A stretch of DNA of 64,000 nucleotides from Dyella psychrodurans (GTDB taxonomy: Bacteria > Pseudomonadota > Gammaproteobacteria > Xanthomonadales > Rhodanobacteraceae): positions 62,001 to 126,000 of the forward strand of contig NZ_QRBF01000001.1 of the NCBI RefSeq assembly GCF_003363265.1, written 5' to 3'. Of the stretch, positions 56,175 to 64,000 are shown one piece after another (the stretch's first letter is position 1; each line of letters begins with the position of its first letter). The position numbers and the translations under genes were made by a program. The notes under the pieces are model-generated. The model saw only the letters and a list, made by a program, of their open reading frames with translations. It was not told where the DNA came from and made no database searches.

Positions 56175-56626
56175 GTCCCTTCTCCTCGAAACGTTGCAAG
56201 AATTCAATCCGTGCAGCATTCGCTGCACTTCCTCGTGGCGACGGGACATGCCCCGGCATCACCATGCAAAGCTTCTTGGGCGGCACACGCACTTGCCTGA
56301 ATCCATCCCCGGCAGTCCGGTGGCGGACTGCCGCGGCCTGCGAAACACGCAAGCCGCTCTCTACGGACACAAACCCCTTTCGCAAGGTTCCTTGCGACCA
56401 GCAGAACTTGTTCGTCGCCCCTGACGACACCCCTGGCACCGGCGCCGCGCTGGCGCGGGCACCGTAAAAAACGTGTGATGAATTTTTCACACGCAGTGCT
56501 ACGGAAAGAGAAAGGATTTGTATAACAAGTGTGATGCCGGATGCGTGGGCGGTTGGCTGCACTCGCTTGCATGGAGGGGCGCAGCCCCCATGTCCCCCGT
56601 TTGCCTGTATCGAGGATGGCGAGTCG
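56175..56626. other. Divergent promoter gap
   Basis: About 450 bases between the S53 protease and the panE-like gene. It holds an inverted repeat, CGTGTGA (56472-56478) and TCACACG (56487-56493), around eight bases, like a CRP half-site pair but with spacing eight instead of six. A TATAAC-like hexamer lies at about 56520. No gene is called. Confidence 0.4.
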
Positions 56627-57562
56627 ATGAAGATCCTGATGGTGGGGGCCGGCGCGACCGGTGGTTATTTCGGCGGCCGCCTGCTTGAAAGCGGCCAGGA
56701 CGTCACGTTCCTGGTTCGCTCCAGGCGTGCGGAGTCGCTGGCCCGTACGGGCCTGGTCATTCGCAGCGCCACGGGCGACTTCACGGCACCTTTGCCGAAG
56801 ACCGTCCAGGCCGATGCCCTGCATCAAGCCTTCGACCTGATCGTGGTGAGCTGCAAGGCGTATCACCTGCCGCAGGTGATCGAGGACATGGCGCCTGCCG
56901 TCGGGCCGCAGACAACGATCCTGCCGTTGTTGAACGGCATGCGGCACCTGGATCTGCTCGACGCGCGTTTCGGCGCGGAGCGCGTGCTGGGCGGCCAGTG
57001 CGTGATCGCGGCCACGCTGGATGCGGACGGCGCGGTCCGTCATCTCAACACTTCCCACAGTCTTACGTTCGGGGAGCGCGACGGCTCGCGTTCGGCGCGG
57101 GTCGAACAGATCGCGCAGGCCATGGCGAAGGCCCGTTTCGAACCGCGGCTCAGCACGACGATCCTGCAGGACATGTGGGACAAGTGGGTGTTTCTGGCGT
57201 CGCTTGCCGGCATCACCTGCCTGATGCGCGCGCCGGTCGGCGACATCATGGCGGCACCGGGCGGCAAGCAGGCGACGCTCGGCCTGCTGGACGATTGCCG
57301 GCGCGTGGCCGAAGCCCATGGCCACGCACCCAGTGAAGCGGTACTGCAACGCGCCCGCTCGGTGCTGACCGAGCAGGGTTCCACGCTGACCGCATCGATG
57401 CTGCGCGACCTGGAGCAGGGCGGCGCTATCGAGGCCGACCATATCGTGGGCGACCTGCTTGCGCGGGGCGAGGCGTCCGGCCTGGACCTGCCAATGCTGC
57501 GTGTCGCCTATGCCCATCTGAAGGCCTACGAAGCGCGGCGCTCGCATTCCGGCAAGGGTTGA
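56627..57562 (+). CDS. panE: 2-dehydropantoate 2-reductase-like protein
   Basis: A 311-residue ketopantoate reductase family enzyme, which reduces 2-dehydropantoate to pantoate with NADPH in CoA synthesis. The NADPH loop is MKILMVGAGATGGYFGGRL, and the family contacts are CKAYHLPQVIEDMAP (Lys), ILPLLNGMRHLD (Asn) and ILQDMWDKWVFLASLAGITC (catalytic Lys). Paralogues with other substrates are common, so the symbol is tentative. Start ATG 56627 was chosen because the Rossmann motif starts there. Confidence 0.8.
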   Translation: MKILMVGAGATGGYFGGRLLESGQDVTFLVRSRRAESLARTGLVIRSATGDFTAPLPKTVQADALHQAFDLIVVSCKAYHLPQVIEDMAPAVGPQTTILPLLNGMRHLDLLDARFGAERVLGGQCVIAATLDADGAVRHLNTSHSLTFGERDGSRSARVEQIAQAMAKARFEPRLSTTILQDMWDKWVFLASLAGITCLMRAPVGDIMAAPGGKQATLGLLDDCRRVAEAHGHAPSEAVLQRARSVLTEQGSTLTASMLRDLEQGGAIEADHIVGDLLARGEASGLDLPMLRVAYAHLKAYEARRSHSGKG

Positions 57563-57694
57563 GGTCGCAGCTTCGTCCCGTCGTCCCGCCGTTCGTCCCG
57601 GAACCCGCTCCGCACATCCCTTCGAGATGGTTGACTGACCTCCAGAGGCGGACAGTCGCCGCCATTCGAGACCCATGACGGAGAGGTTGTTCCC

Positions 57695-59527
57695 ATGAAC
57701 AGGCGTGAGGTTCTAAAGGCGGCGCTGGCGATTCCGTTTCTCTCCGGCGTGATGAGCGGAGGACTGACATCGGCCTTGGCGGCCGTGGGCGGGCCGGTCT
57801 CCGGAGCACCAAGGTCGAGGGTACGACCGGGTGAACCGGGCTGGCCCTCGGCGGCACAGTGGGGGCAGCTCAAACAGGACGTGGGTGGCCGTCTGTTGAA
57901 GCTGGAATCCCCGTTCGCGAACTGCACGGCGACTTCGACCACGGCGGCGTGTCGCGAAGCGCTCAAGCACCTCAAGAATCCGTTCTACATCGGCGACCAG
58001 CCGGCACTGACCCAGACCAGCGGCTGGGTGGATGCATGGACATCGCAGCCCAGCGCCTACGCCGTTGCCGCGGAAAGTACCGCGGATGTCGTGGCGGCGG
58101 TGAACTTCGCCCGCCGACACCATCTACGCCTCGTGGTGAAGGGTGGCGGGCACAGCTACCAGGGTACGTCCGACGCACCCGATTCGTTGCTGGTATGGAC
58201 GCGGCACATGAACGCCGTGACCTTGCACGATGCATTCGTCGCGCAGGGTTGCGCAGGCACCCAGCCACCACAACCGGCCGTGAGCCTGCAATCGGGTGCC
58301 ATGTGGATCGATGCCTACGATGCCGTCACCACGCACGGCGGGCGATATGTGCAAGGCGGCGGCTGCACCACGGTGGGTGTGGCGGGCCTGATTCAGAGCG
58401 GCGGCTTCGGCAGTTTTTCCAAGAACTACGGCACTGCGGCGGCGGGTTTGCTGGAGGCGGAGATCGTGACGGCCGACGGCATCGCGCGCATCGCCAATGC
58501 GTGCACGAATCCCGATCTTTTCTGGGGCATCAAGGGCGGTGGCGGCGGCAGTCTTGGCGTGGTGACAAGAATCACGCTGCGCACGCGCGAGTTGCCGGAA
58601 TACTTCGGCGGCGTGTTCGGTGCGATCAAGGCATCGTCCGACGAGGCTTATCGCGCGTTGATTGCGCAAGCCATCCGTTTCTACCATAGCGATCTGTTCA
58701 ATCCGCACTGGGGCGAGCAGATGGCATTCGATCCCGAGAATGTGCTGCGTATATCCATGGTGTTCCAGGGCCTGGATGAGCAGCAGGCGCAGGCGGCCTG
58801 GGCACCGTTCGTGGATTGGGTGCGCGCGCGCAAGGAGTATGTCTTCGTGCAACCGCTGAAGGCGGGCGCCGTACCGGCTCGGCATTTTTGGGATGCGGAG
58901 TTCTTTCGCCAGCATGCGCCGGGCGCCATCGTGGATGACGATCGCGACGGTGCGCCACGCAATCACATGTTGTGGTCCGGCGATCACGGACAAGTGGGTT
59001 GGTTCCTGCATGGCTTCAAATCGGCATGGATGCCTGCGTCGCTGTTGCGCGAAGATCGGCAGTCCGCATTGGTCGATGCGGTGTTCGCGTGCTCGCGCCA
59101 CAAACATCTGGAGTTTCACTTCAACAAAGGCTTGGCCGGCGCAACGAAGGAGACGATCGACGCGGCGCGCGATACGGCCACCAACCCGCAGGTACTCGAC
59201 GCGTTTGCACTGGCGCTCGTCGCGGGCTACAGCGGGCCGGCTTACCCGGGCATGCCGGGCCCGGGGCCGGATCTGGCCGAGGCGCGGGGGGATGCAACGA
59301 ATATCGGCAGGGCCATGGACGCGTTGCTGAAAGTCGCGCCTGATGCAGGTACCTACGTTTCGGAAAGCGATTACTTCCAGCGCGATTGGCAGACCGCATT
59401 CTGGGGTGCGAACTATCCGAGGCTTGCAGCCGTGAAGCGCAAATACGATCCGGATGGATTGTTCTTCGTGCATCACGGAGTGGGCAGCGAAGCATGGAGC
59501 GCCGACGGGTTTACGCGCTTGCGCTAA
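57695..59527 (+). CDS. Tat-exported berberine-bridge-type FAD oxidase
   Basis: A 610-residue oxidase of the BBE/PCMH family. MNRREVLKAALAIPFLSGVM is a twin-arginine signal. The FAD domain has VKGGGHSYQGTSDAP (His for 8-alpha linkage) and GGGCTTVGVAGLIQSGGFGS (Cys for 6-S linkage), so flavin is probably bound twice. The substrate-binding part follows, and the C-terminal BBE motif reads YDPDGLFFVHHGVGS. Family members oxidise sugars or alkaloids; the substrate is unknown. GAGAGG precedes the ATG. Confidence 0.9.
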   Translation: MNRREVLKAALAIPFLSGVMSGGLTSALAAVGGPVSGAPRSRVRPGEPGWPSAAQWGQLKQDVGGRLLKLESPFANCTATSTTAACREALKHLKNPFYIGDQPALTQTSGWVDAWTSQPSAYAVAAESTADVVAAVNFARRHHLRLVVKGGGHSYQGTSDAPDSLLVWTRHMNAVTLHDAFVAQGCAGTQPPQPAVSLQSGAMWIDAYDAVTTHGGRYVQGGGCTTVGVAGLIQSGGFGSFSKNYGTAAAGLLEAEIVTADGIARIANACTNPDLFWGIKGGGGGSLGVVTRITLRTRELPEYFGGVFGAIKASSDEAYRALIAQAIRFYHSDLFNPHWGEQMAFDPENVLRISMVFQGLDEQQAQAAWAPFVDWVRARKEYVFVQPLKAGAVPARHFWDAEFFRQHAPGAIVDDDRDGAPRNHMLWSGDHGQVGWFLHGFKSAWMPASLLREDRQSALVDAVFACSRHKHLEFHFNKGLAGATKETIDAARDTATNPQVLDAFALALVAGYSGPAYPGMPGPGPDLAEARGDATNIGRAMDALLKVAPDAGTYVSESDYFQRDWQTAFWGANYPRLAAVKRKYDPDGLFFVHHGVGSEAWSADGFTRLR

Positions 59528-59540
59528 GTAGTTCGCATCA

Positions 59541-59567
59541 CTCCCTCTCTCCTCCGGGGAGAGGGAG
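59541..59567 (+). terminator. Hairpin after the flavin oxidase gene
   Basis: CTCCCTCTCTCC pairs with GGGGAGAGGGAG (11 of 12) around TCC. Confidence 0.55.
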
Positions 59568-59742
59568 CGGACTCGCTAGCTTTGTTCGAGAACTGATCCA
59601 TGACACAACGGTGACCGTCATCACGCGATCGTCACATGCGACGACCGCGCAAGCGACTGTCAATAATGCTTCACCAATCGTGATTACCGTAGCGGTGTTG
59701 TGCCCCCTGTAACTCCGTTTACACATTCACCCGGAGATCACG

Positions 59743-61422
59743 ATGACTACGACGTTGCGCTTCCGCTTTGGACGCTGGCACGCTGCTGCGGCCCTTACAC
59801 TCACGGCTCTTGCGGCAGGTGTCGCCGCTTACGCTGACGACTCCTCGCACAACCGGGATTTTCATTTCCGGCCCGGCAACCTGGTCGTAAGCCGTAGCGT
59901 TTACGACAACAACGCCAGCAATGTGCAGGTCGGCGAAATCCTGCCGCCGAATTGCCCGCCGTCCAGCGGCGCCTGCGGTGCCGCTCCCGGCGCACCGTAC
60001 GATGGCACGTATCCCTACGTGTGGAACAACGATGTCTACGACGGCAGCTTCGGCATCACGTCGCGCATCTATCTCGATCAGATGACGCCCGATGGCTGGC
60101 TGATCGATTCGCTGGAAGTTCCCAACAGCCTGCGCCCCGCTGCGCGCGAAGGCGAGATGGTGACGAGCTTCAGCTCCAAGTCGGAACTTGGGCTGCATCT
60201 GTCGCTGGACGGCAAGTACCTTACCTTCATGGGTTACGTGGCGCCGGTCAACGCGATCGACGTCTCCAATTCGAATACGCCGCTGGCGATCGATTCGACC
60301 AATCCCGACGGCGGCAGTTTTTATCGCGCGGTGGCGACCGTGGACAGCCACGGACACTTCCAGTTCACCCAGACCAATGCGTACAGCGGCAACAACGGCC
60401 GTGCCGCGATCTTCAATAACGTGGATGGCGCGAATGTTTTCTATACCTCGGGCAACGCCGGCAACGGCAGCAACCCGCAGCCGGATGGTGTGATCCTCGG
60501 TGCCGGTGCGCAGTTCATCACGCCGTCTTCGCTGCCCGAGGCATTGCAGAACACCGGCAATCCGACACCGCTGGCCAGCTTCTCCGTGACCGCGCTGGGC
60601 GATAAGGCCGACAAGATCGGCAAGGACGATAATTTCCGCGGCATCGCCGTGTTCAACAACGTGCTGTATTACACCAAGGGCAGCGGCGGCAACGGTGTGA
60701 ATACGGTTTACTTCGTCGACACGACCGGCAAGGCGTGCACGAACGGCGTGGGTGTTCCGATGGCGGGGGCACCGCTTCCCACGTCGGCACTGTCGTACAA
60801 CGCGAGCACGCTGCAGACCTCGGGCCTGCCGACCAACATGTGCGTTCTCGCCGGCTTCCCGACCACGCCGGCCAAGACGGCGAAGACGCTGTCTTATCCG
60901 TTTGCCTTGTGGTTCGCCGATGCGAACACGTTGTATGTGGCGGATGAGGGCGATGGTTACGTGGGCGGCACCGACCTCTACATGCATGCTGCTGCGCAAA
61001 CCACCGCGGGTCTTCAGAAGTGGGTGTTCAACACGACGACAAATTCCTGGACGCTTGCCTACACGCTGCAAGCAGGCTTGAACCTCGGCCAGCCGTACAC
61101 AGTGCGCAACTATCCCACCGGAACGAATGCCACCACCAACCTGCCATGGTCGCCGGCGACGGATGGACTGCGCCAGATCACCGGCCGTGTCGACGAAGAC
61201 GGCAAGGTCACCATTTGGGCGGTGACGTCCACGATCAGCGGCAACGGCGATACGGGCGCCGATCCGGATCGCCTGGTCGCGATTCGCGACGACTTGTCCA
61301 ACACCACGGCGGCCGGCGCCGCACAGGAACACTTCGTGACGCTACGCACGGCGAAGTTCGGTGAAGTGTTGCGCGGCGTGTCGTTTGCGCCGGACTCGGA
61401 TCGGCACGACAAGGGGCACTAA
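59743..61422 (+). CDS. Exported protein of unknown function, propeller-like
   Basis: A 559-residue exported protein. A signal peptide (about 1-30, HAAAALTLTALAAGVAAYA) precedes a mature protein rich in short beta-strands: NLVVSRSVYDNNASNVQVGE, FRGIAVFNNVLYYTKGSG, YPFALWFADANTLYVADEGD, LQKWVFNTTTNSWTL, GRVDEDGKVTIWAVTSTIS. The repeating strand pattern suggests a beta-propeller or similar fold. The function is unknown. ATCACG precedes the ATG without a clear ribosome-binding site. Confidence 0.75.
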   Translation: MTTTLRFRFGRWHAAAALTLTALAAGVAAYADDSSHNRDFHFRPGNLVVSRSVYDNNASNVQVGEILPPNCPPSSGACGAAPGAPYDGTYPYVWNNDVYDGSFGITSRIYLDQMTPDGWLIDSLEVPNSLRPAAREGEMVTSFSSKSELGLHLSLDGKYLTFMGYVAPVNAIDVSNSNTPLAIDSTNPDGGSFYRAVATVDSHGHFQFTQTNAYSGNNGRAAIFNNVDGANVFYTSGNAGNGSNPQPDGVILGAGAQFITPSSLPEALQNTGNPTPLASFSVTALGDKADKIGKDDNFRGIAVFNNVLYYTKGSGGNGVNTVYFVDTTGKACTNGVGVPMAGAPLPTSALSYNASTLQTSGLPTNMCVLAGFPTTPAKTAKTLSYPFALWFADANTLYVADEGDGYVGGTDLYMHAAAQTTAGLQKWVFNTTTNSWTLAYTLQAGLNLGQPYTVRNYPTGTNATTNLPWSPATDGLRQITGRVDEDGKVTIWAVTSTISGNGDTGADPDRLVAIRDDLSNTTAAGAAQEHFVTLRTAKFGEVLRGVSFAPDSDRHDKGH

Positions 61423-61430
61423 GCGTCGAT

Positions 61431-61471
61431 CATCCGGAAGCCCCTGCGATGCGCATGGTGGCTTCCGGATG
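61431..61471. terminator. Inverted repeat after the propeller-like gene
   Basis: CATCCGGAAGCC at 61431-61442 pairs perfectly with GGCTTCCGGATG at 61460-61471. Confidence 0.55.
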
Positions 61472-61484
61472 CCGCGCCGAACTT

Positions 61485-61517
61485 ACTCATTGTCCCGTCT
61501 TGAACGGGACAATGAGT
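61485..61517. terminator. Bidirectional terminator
   Basis: ACTCATTGTCCCGT at 61485-61498 pairs perfectly with 61504-61517 around CTTGA, between two convergent genes. Confidence 0.85.
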
Positions 61518-61518
61518 C

Positions 61519-61878
61519 TTAGAGATCCATGAAGGTCTTGAAGCCTCCCCAGAACATGCGCTTCCCATCGAATGGCAACGCCTTCGGGTCCATGTAGCGG
61601 GCCATGCGCGGATCGCCGAGCACGTTCTTGGTGATGCGGTCACGCTGGGCCCGGGATGCATAGACGATCCAGGAAAACACCACCGTTTCGTCCGGCTTGA
61701 GTTTCACGCTTTGTGGAAAGGATGTGAATTTTCCGGGCTTCACGTCGTCGGCAAGGCACTCGGTATAGGCCAGGGCGCCATGCTCCATCCAGATCTTTCC
61801 GCATTGGCGCGCCATGCGCCGGTATTGCGCCAGTTTGGCGACAGGTACTGGCACCACGAAACCGTCCACGTAGCTCAT
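61519..61878 (-). CDS. DUF1428 protein
   Basis: A 119-residue DUF1428 protein (SYVDGFVVPVPVAKLAQYRR, IWMEHGALAYTECLADDVKP, VVFSWIVYASRAQRD, RMFWGGFKTFMDL). It has a ferredoxin-like fold; the function is unknown. The start ATG at 61878 follows GGAGGGGCT. The open frame continues upstream to 62202 but only this part fits the family. Confidence 0.9.
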   Translation of the reverse strand: MSYVDGFVVPVPVAKLAQYRRMARQCGKIWMEHGALAYTECLADDVKPGKFTSFPQSVKLKPDETVVFSWIVYASRAQRDRITKNVLGDPRMARYMDPKALPFDGKRMFWGGFKTFMDL

Positions 61879-62108
61879 AAGCCCCTCCAGGCCATGGTCG
61901 ATTCGACGCATCCGGATGCCTTGGCATCCACCCTCCATGATGCGCCCGACGCGGCTTGTCGGCGACCCGGCCGGGCGACACAGACAGAGGTGCAACGCGT
62001 GCGAGAGGCGACCACTATTGGAGGGCCGGGACTGCCCAATGGGCCCTGGTGCCAGCCGAGGCCTCGGCTGAGACGACCCGAAGTAGACACCTAAGTGGAG
62101 AAAGTCAC

Positions 62109-62885
62109 ATGCACGCACATTTCGAACGCACCGGCCCTCTGACTGAAATCGCCAGCTACCCGAGCTGGGCGCAAGACATGGTCGCGGAATGCGAAGAGAC
62201 AAAGCAAAGTGTTGTTACCCATGATCTGTGGCCGATCATGCGGGAAGCCAGGCTCAATCACGGTGCCACGCGTCATTTCATGGTGGGCATCTGGCCGGTG
62301 ATCGAGCGTTTCCCCGGCTACATGGCCATGAACCTGCTCAAGACCCGCTTCGGCCGCAGCGACGGCGACAATATGGCCAGGCGTTGGCTGGTGCGGAACA
62401 TCCGCGTCGAGCAGAATCACGCCGAGTACTGGCTCAATTGGGCCGAGGGTGCCACTATTCCTCGCGAAGAGGTTCTTCACGGCGTGGCGCCCGCCGGAAC
62501 GGACGCCCTGGCCAATTGGTGTGAAGAAATCAGCAAGAATGGTTCACTTGCCGCAGGCATGGCCGCCACGAACTATGCGGTAGAAGGGGCTACGGGGGAA
62601 TGGTCCCAGTTGCTCTATGACAGCCTCACCTACAGGGAGAGCTTCCCTCAGAACGTTCGTGTGGGTAGCCTGCGCTGGCTACAGTTACACGCGGCCTATG
62701 ACGATACACACCCATGGGAGGCACTGGAGATCATCTGTACCCTGCTAGGCAAGTCGCCCGCGCCGCATGATGTGGCGCATATTACGGAATGCGTGAAACG
62801 CAGCTACATTTGCATGCGTCTTCTTGCGGATCGCTGTGTGGAAGCGCGGTTTGAACCGTTGGTAGTGAGTGAGGCGGCAGCTTAA
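62109..62885 (+). CDS. TenA/PqqC-fold iron-containing redox enzyme family protein
   Basis: A 258-residue helical protein of the heme-oxygenase-like fold. Carboxylate and His residues expected for a di-metal site are in RHFMVGIWPVIERFPGY, NIRVEQNHAEYWLNWAEG, AATNYAVEGATGEWS and WLQLHAAYDDTHPWEALEII (His and Glu). Family members include TenA, PqqC and di-iron oxidases (CADD type). Substrate unknown. GGAG lies before the ATG. Confidence 0.75.
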   Translation: MHAHFERTGPLTEIASYPSWAQDMVAECEETKQSVVTHDLWPIMREARLNHGATRHFMVGIWPVIERFPGYMAMNLLKTRFGRSDGDNMARRWLVRNIRVEQNHAEYWLNWAEGATIPREEVLHGVAPAGTDALANWCEEISKNGSLAAGMAATNYAVEGATGEWSQLLYDSLTYRESFPQNVRVGSLRWLQLHAAYDDTHPWEALEIICTLLGKSPAPHDVAHITECVKRSYICMRLLADRCVEARFEPLVVSEAAA

Positions 62886-62952
62886 AACGTATGGCCTTGG
62901 GCTTTACGCAGCAGCCGTAGGGATGTATCGGTAAACTCAGGCTAAGGACCCG

Positions 62953-64000
62953 ATGCGTATCGCTCGTACCGTATTGCAGAAGCCGCTTTCGCGACGCCTT
63001 ATGCCGCTGGCCTACGCGCTGGTGGGTATGGTGGCGCTCATACTTGGCCTCACCTGGGGCGCGATGAAGATTCAGGTCACTCTCGCCGGTTTTCTCAACG
63101 GCGAGAGTGTTTGGTCCAAGGCGCAAAAGCAGGCGGTCATCGATCTGCAGGCTTATGCGTCCAGCGGTTCCCGGCACGACCTGGAAGGCTTCAAGACTAA
63201 CTACGCCCTGCTGGGCTACGACCGGTGGGTGCGCGACGTCACCGCCTCCGGTCATTACGACTACAACGAAGTCAAGGCGGCCCTGAGTCATGGCAACGCC
63301 ATTCCCGAGACGATTCCGGGCGTGGTCTTCATGTTCCAGCATGTCAACCAGGCGCCGTACATGAGACAGGCCCTGGCGGCCTGGCGATCCACCGATGACG
63401 CCATCGCCCAACTGGGCACCATCTCCGAAGAACTGCAGCACGCCTACGCCAGCGGTGGGCCGAGTGCGCAGGAGATGGAGCGCCAGCGATCGCGCATTCG
63501 CGCATTGAACGATTTCATCGAACCCCGCAGCGACGATTTCTCGCTGCAGATCGCTCACGGTGCGTTGTGGATGGGCGAGGTGTTGTTCGTCGGCGTGCTG
63601 TTCGCCGCGTGCCTGGCTTCCGCGTTCTGGCTGAGCCTGGCCCGACGCATCCTCGCGCGCATACGTGGCACCGAGGACCGCTTCCAGTTGTTGTTCGACA
63701 GCGCTGCCGACGCGATCGTGATGGTGGACGAATCGCACGGCCGGATTCTCAACGCGAATCGCACGACCAGCCTATGGAGCGGGCGCGATCCGCTCGAGCT
63801 GGTCGGCATGAATTTCCAGGACCTGTTCGTGGATGGCAGCACGCGCGCGGCGGGTTCGTCGACGATCGGCATGCTGCGCACGATGAATGGCATTGCGCGC
63901 ACGGTCGAGACGCACAGCAGCCTTACCACCTGGGGCGCGCAGCCAGTACGTCAGGCGATCATGCGCGACATTTCCGATCGTGTGGCGATGGAGCAGGAAC
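62953..64000 (+). CDS. Membrane sensor protein with PAS domain, 3'-truncated
   Basis: An open frame from ATG 62953 to the window end (349 codons). The N-terminus is basic, then TM1 (about 15-38, LMPLAYALVGMVALILGLTW), a periplasmic stretch with short helices (about 40-195), TM2 (about 203-224, VLFVGVLFAACLASAFWLSL) and a PAS domain (FQLLFDSAADAIVMVDESHG, ILNANRTTSLWSG) ending with IMRDISDRVAMEQE, the classical PAC-to-output linker. Such proteins usually continue into GGDEF, EAL or histidine kinase domains; which one lies beyond the window. Confidence 0.85.
   Translation, partial: MRIARTVLQKPLSRRLMPLAYALVGMVALILGLTWGAMKIQVTLAGFLNGESVWSKAQKQAVIDLQAYASSGSRHDLEGFKTNYALLGYDRWVRDVTASGHYDYNEVKAALSHGNAIPETIPGVVFMFQHVNQAPYMRQALAAWRSTDDAIAQLGTISEELQHAYASGGPSAQEMERQRSRIRALNDFIEPRSDDFSLQIAHGALWMGEVLFVGVLFAACLASAFWLSLARRILARIRGTEDRFQLLFDSAADAIVMVDESHGRILNANRTTSLWSGRDPLELVGMNFQDLFVDGSTRAAGSSTIGMLRTMNGIARTVETHSSLTTWGAQPVRQAIMRDISDRVAMEQE

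Noticed and set aside
58124-59476. 450-residue frame antisense to the flavin oxidase
   Set aside because: Shadow frame; the sense strand carries the FAD motifs and Tat signal.
59719-61332. 537-residue frame antisense to the propeller-like gene
   Set aside because: No signal, no domain; valine/arginine-rich shadow composition.

Overview
The window is a stretch of chromosome from a GC-rich gammaproteobacterium. Gene content and protein style (accD after trpA, a Zur-type Fur protein, a bTHX ribosomal protein, HutF-type histidine catabolism, a GNAT-nitrilase fusion, a pseudomonalisin-like S53 protease, a berberine-bridge-type oxidase) fit the Xanthomonadales, most likely Rhodanobacteraceae (Dyella, Luteibacter or Rhodanobacter type). 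This placement is inferred from gene content, not from a database search. No rRNA, tRNA or CRISPR array was recognised.

Layout. 1-2145: end of trpA, accD with a hairpin terminator, a REP-like inverted repeat and a cluster of DnaA-box-like 9-mers. 2146-8754: PAP2 phosphatase and glycosyltransferase (overlapping), a DUF4399 protein, gltX, a zinc block (zur, putative Zur box, MerC-like protein, CDF exporter) and a 53-residue bTHX gene. 8845-12486: a membrane protein lacking an ATG start, an FkbM-type methyltransferase and an unrecognised large envelope protein. 12805-18538: ClC channel and hutI (overlapping), GNAT-nitrilase fusion and hutF. 18539-25472: LysR fragment, MFS transporter, LysR, lipoprotein phosphodiesterase, Tat-type carbonic anhydrase and flavoprotein. 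25583-28295: partner-switching module, a membrane PP2C phosphatase fused to an RsbW-like kinase with a STAS antagonist. 28473-40502: 2OG oxygenase, TonB receptor, split Ada response (Ada-AraC-AlkA plus Ogt), S41 protease, catalase-like protein with cytochrome b561, and hutU. 44606-64000: SUFU protein, amidohydrolase, small-domain proteins, M48 protease with a pilin-like tail, glpK, S53 protease, PanE-like reductase, flavin oxidase, secreted proteins and a PAS sensor cut by the window end.

The most unusual region is about 40655-43380. Small, mostly membrane-protein genes lie head to tail and are separated by attC-like recombination sites of an integron. Three sites (near 42000-42059, 42425-42480 and 42817-42909) have inner arms that pair around AAGCGG with one extrahelical base, the structural mark of attC. 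No integrase gene is in the window, so this looks like a cluster of attC sites lacking integrase (CALIN) or the distal end of a chromosomal integron. One site has lost its hairpin next to an IS21-like end, and the last is only a left half abutting a truncated two-gene operon. A divergently transcribed XRE regulator with a palindromic operator follows.

Histidine degradation is scattered: hutI is coupled to a ClC channel, hutF lies 3 kb away and hutU 20 kb further on. hutH, the HutG-type deformylase and hutC are not in the window. Function calls rest on motifs read by eye. Start sites were chosen from ribosome-binding sites, signal peptides and overlaps.
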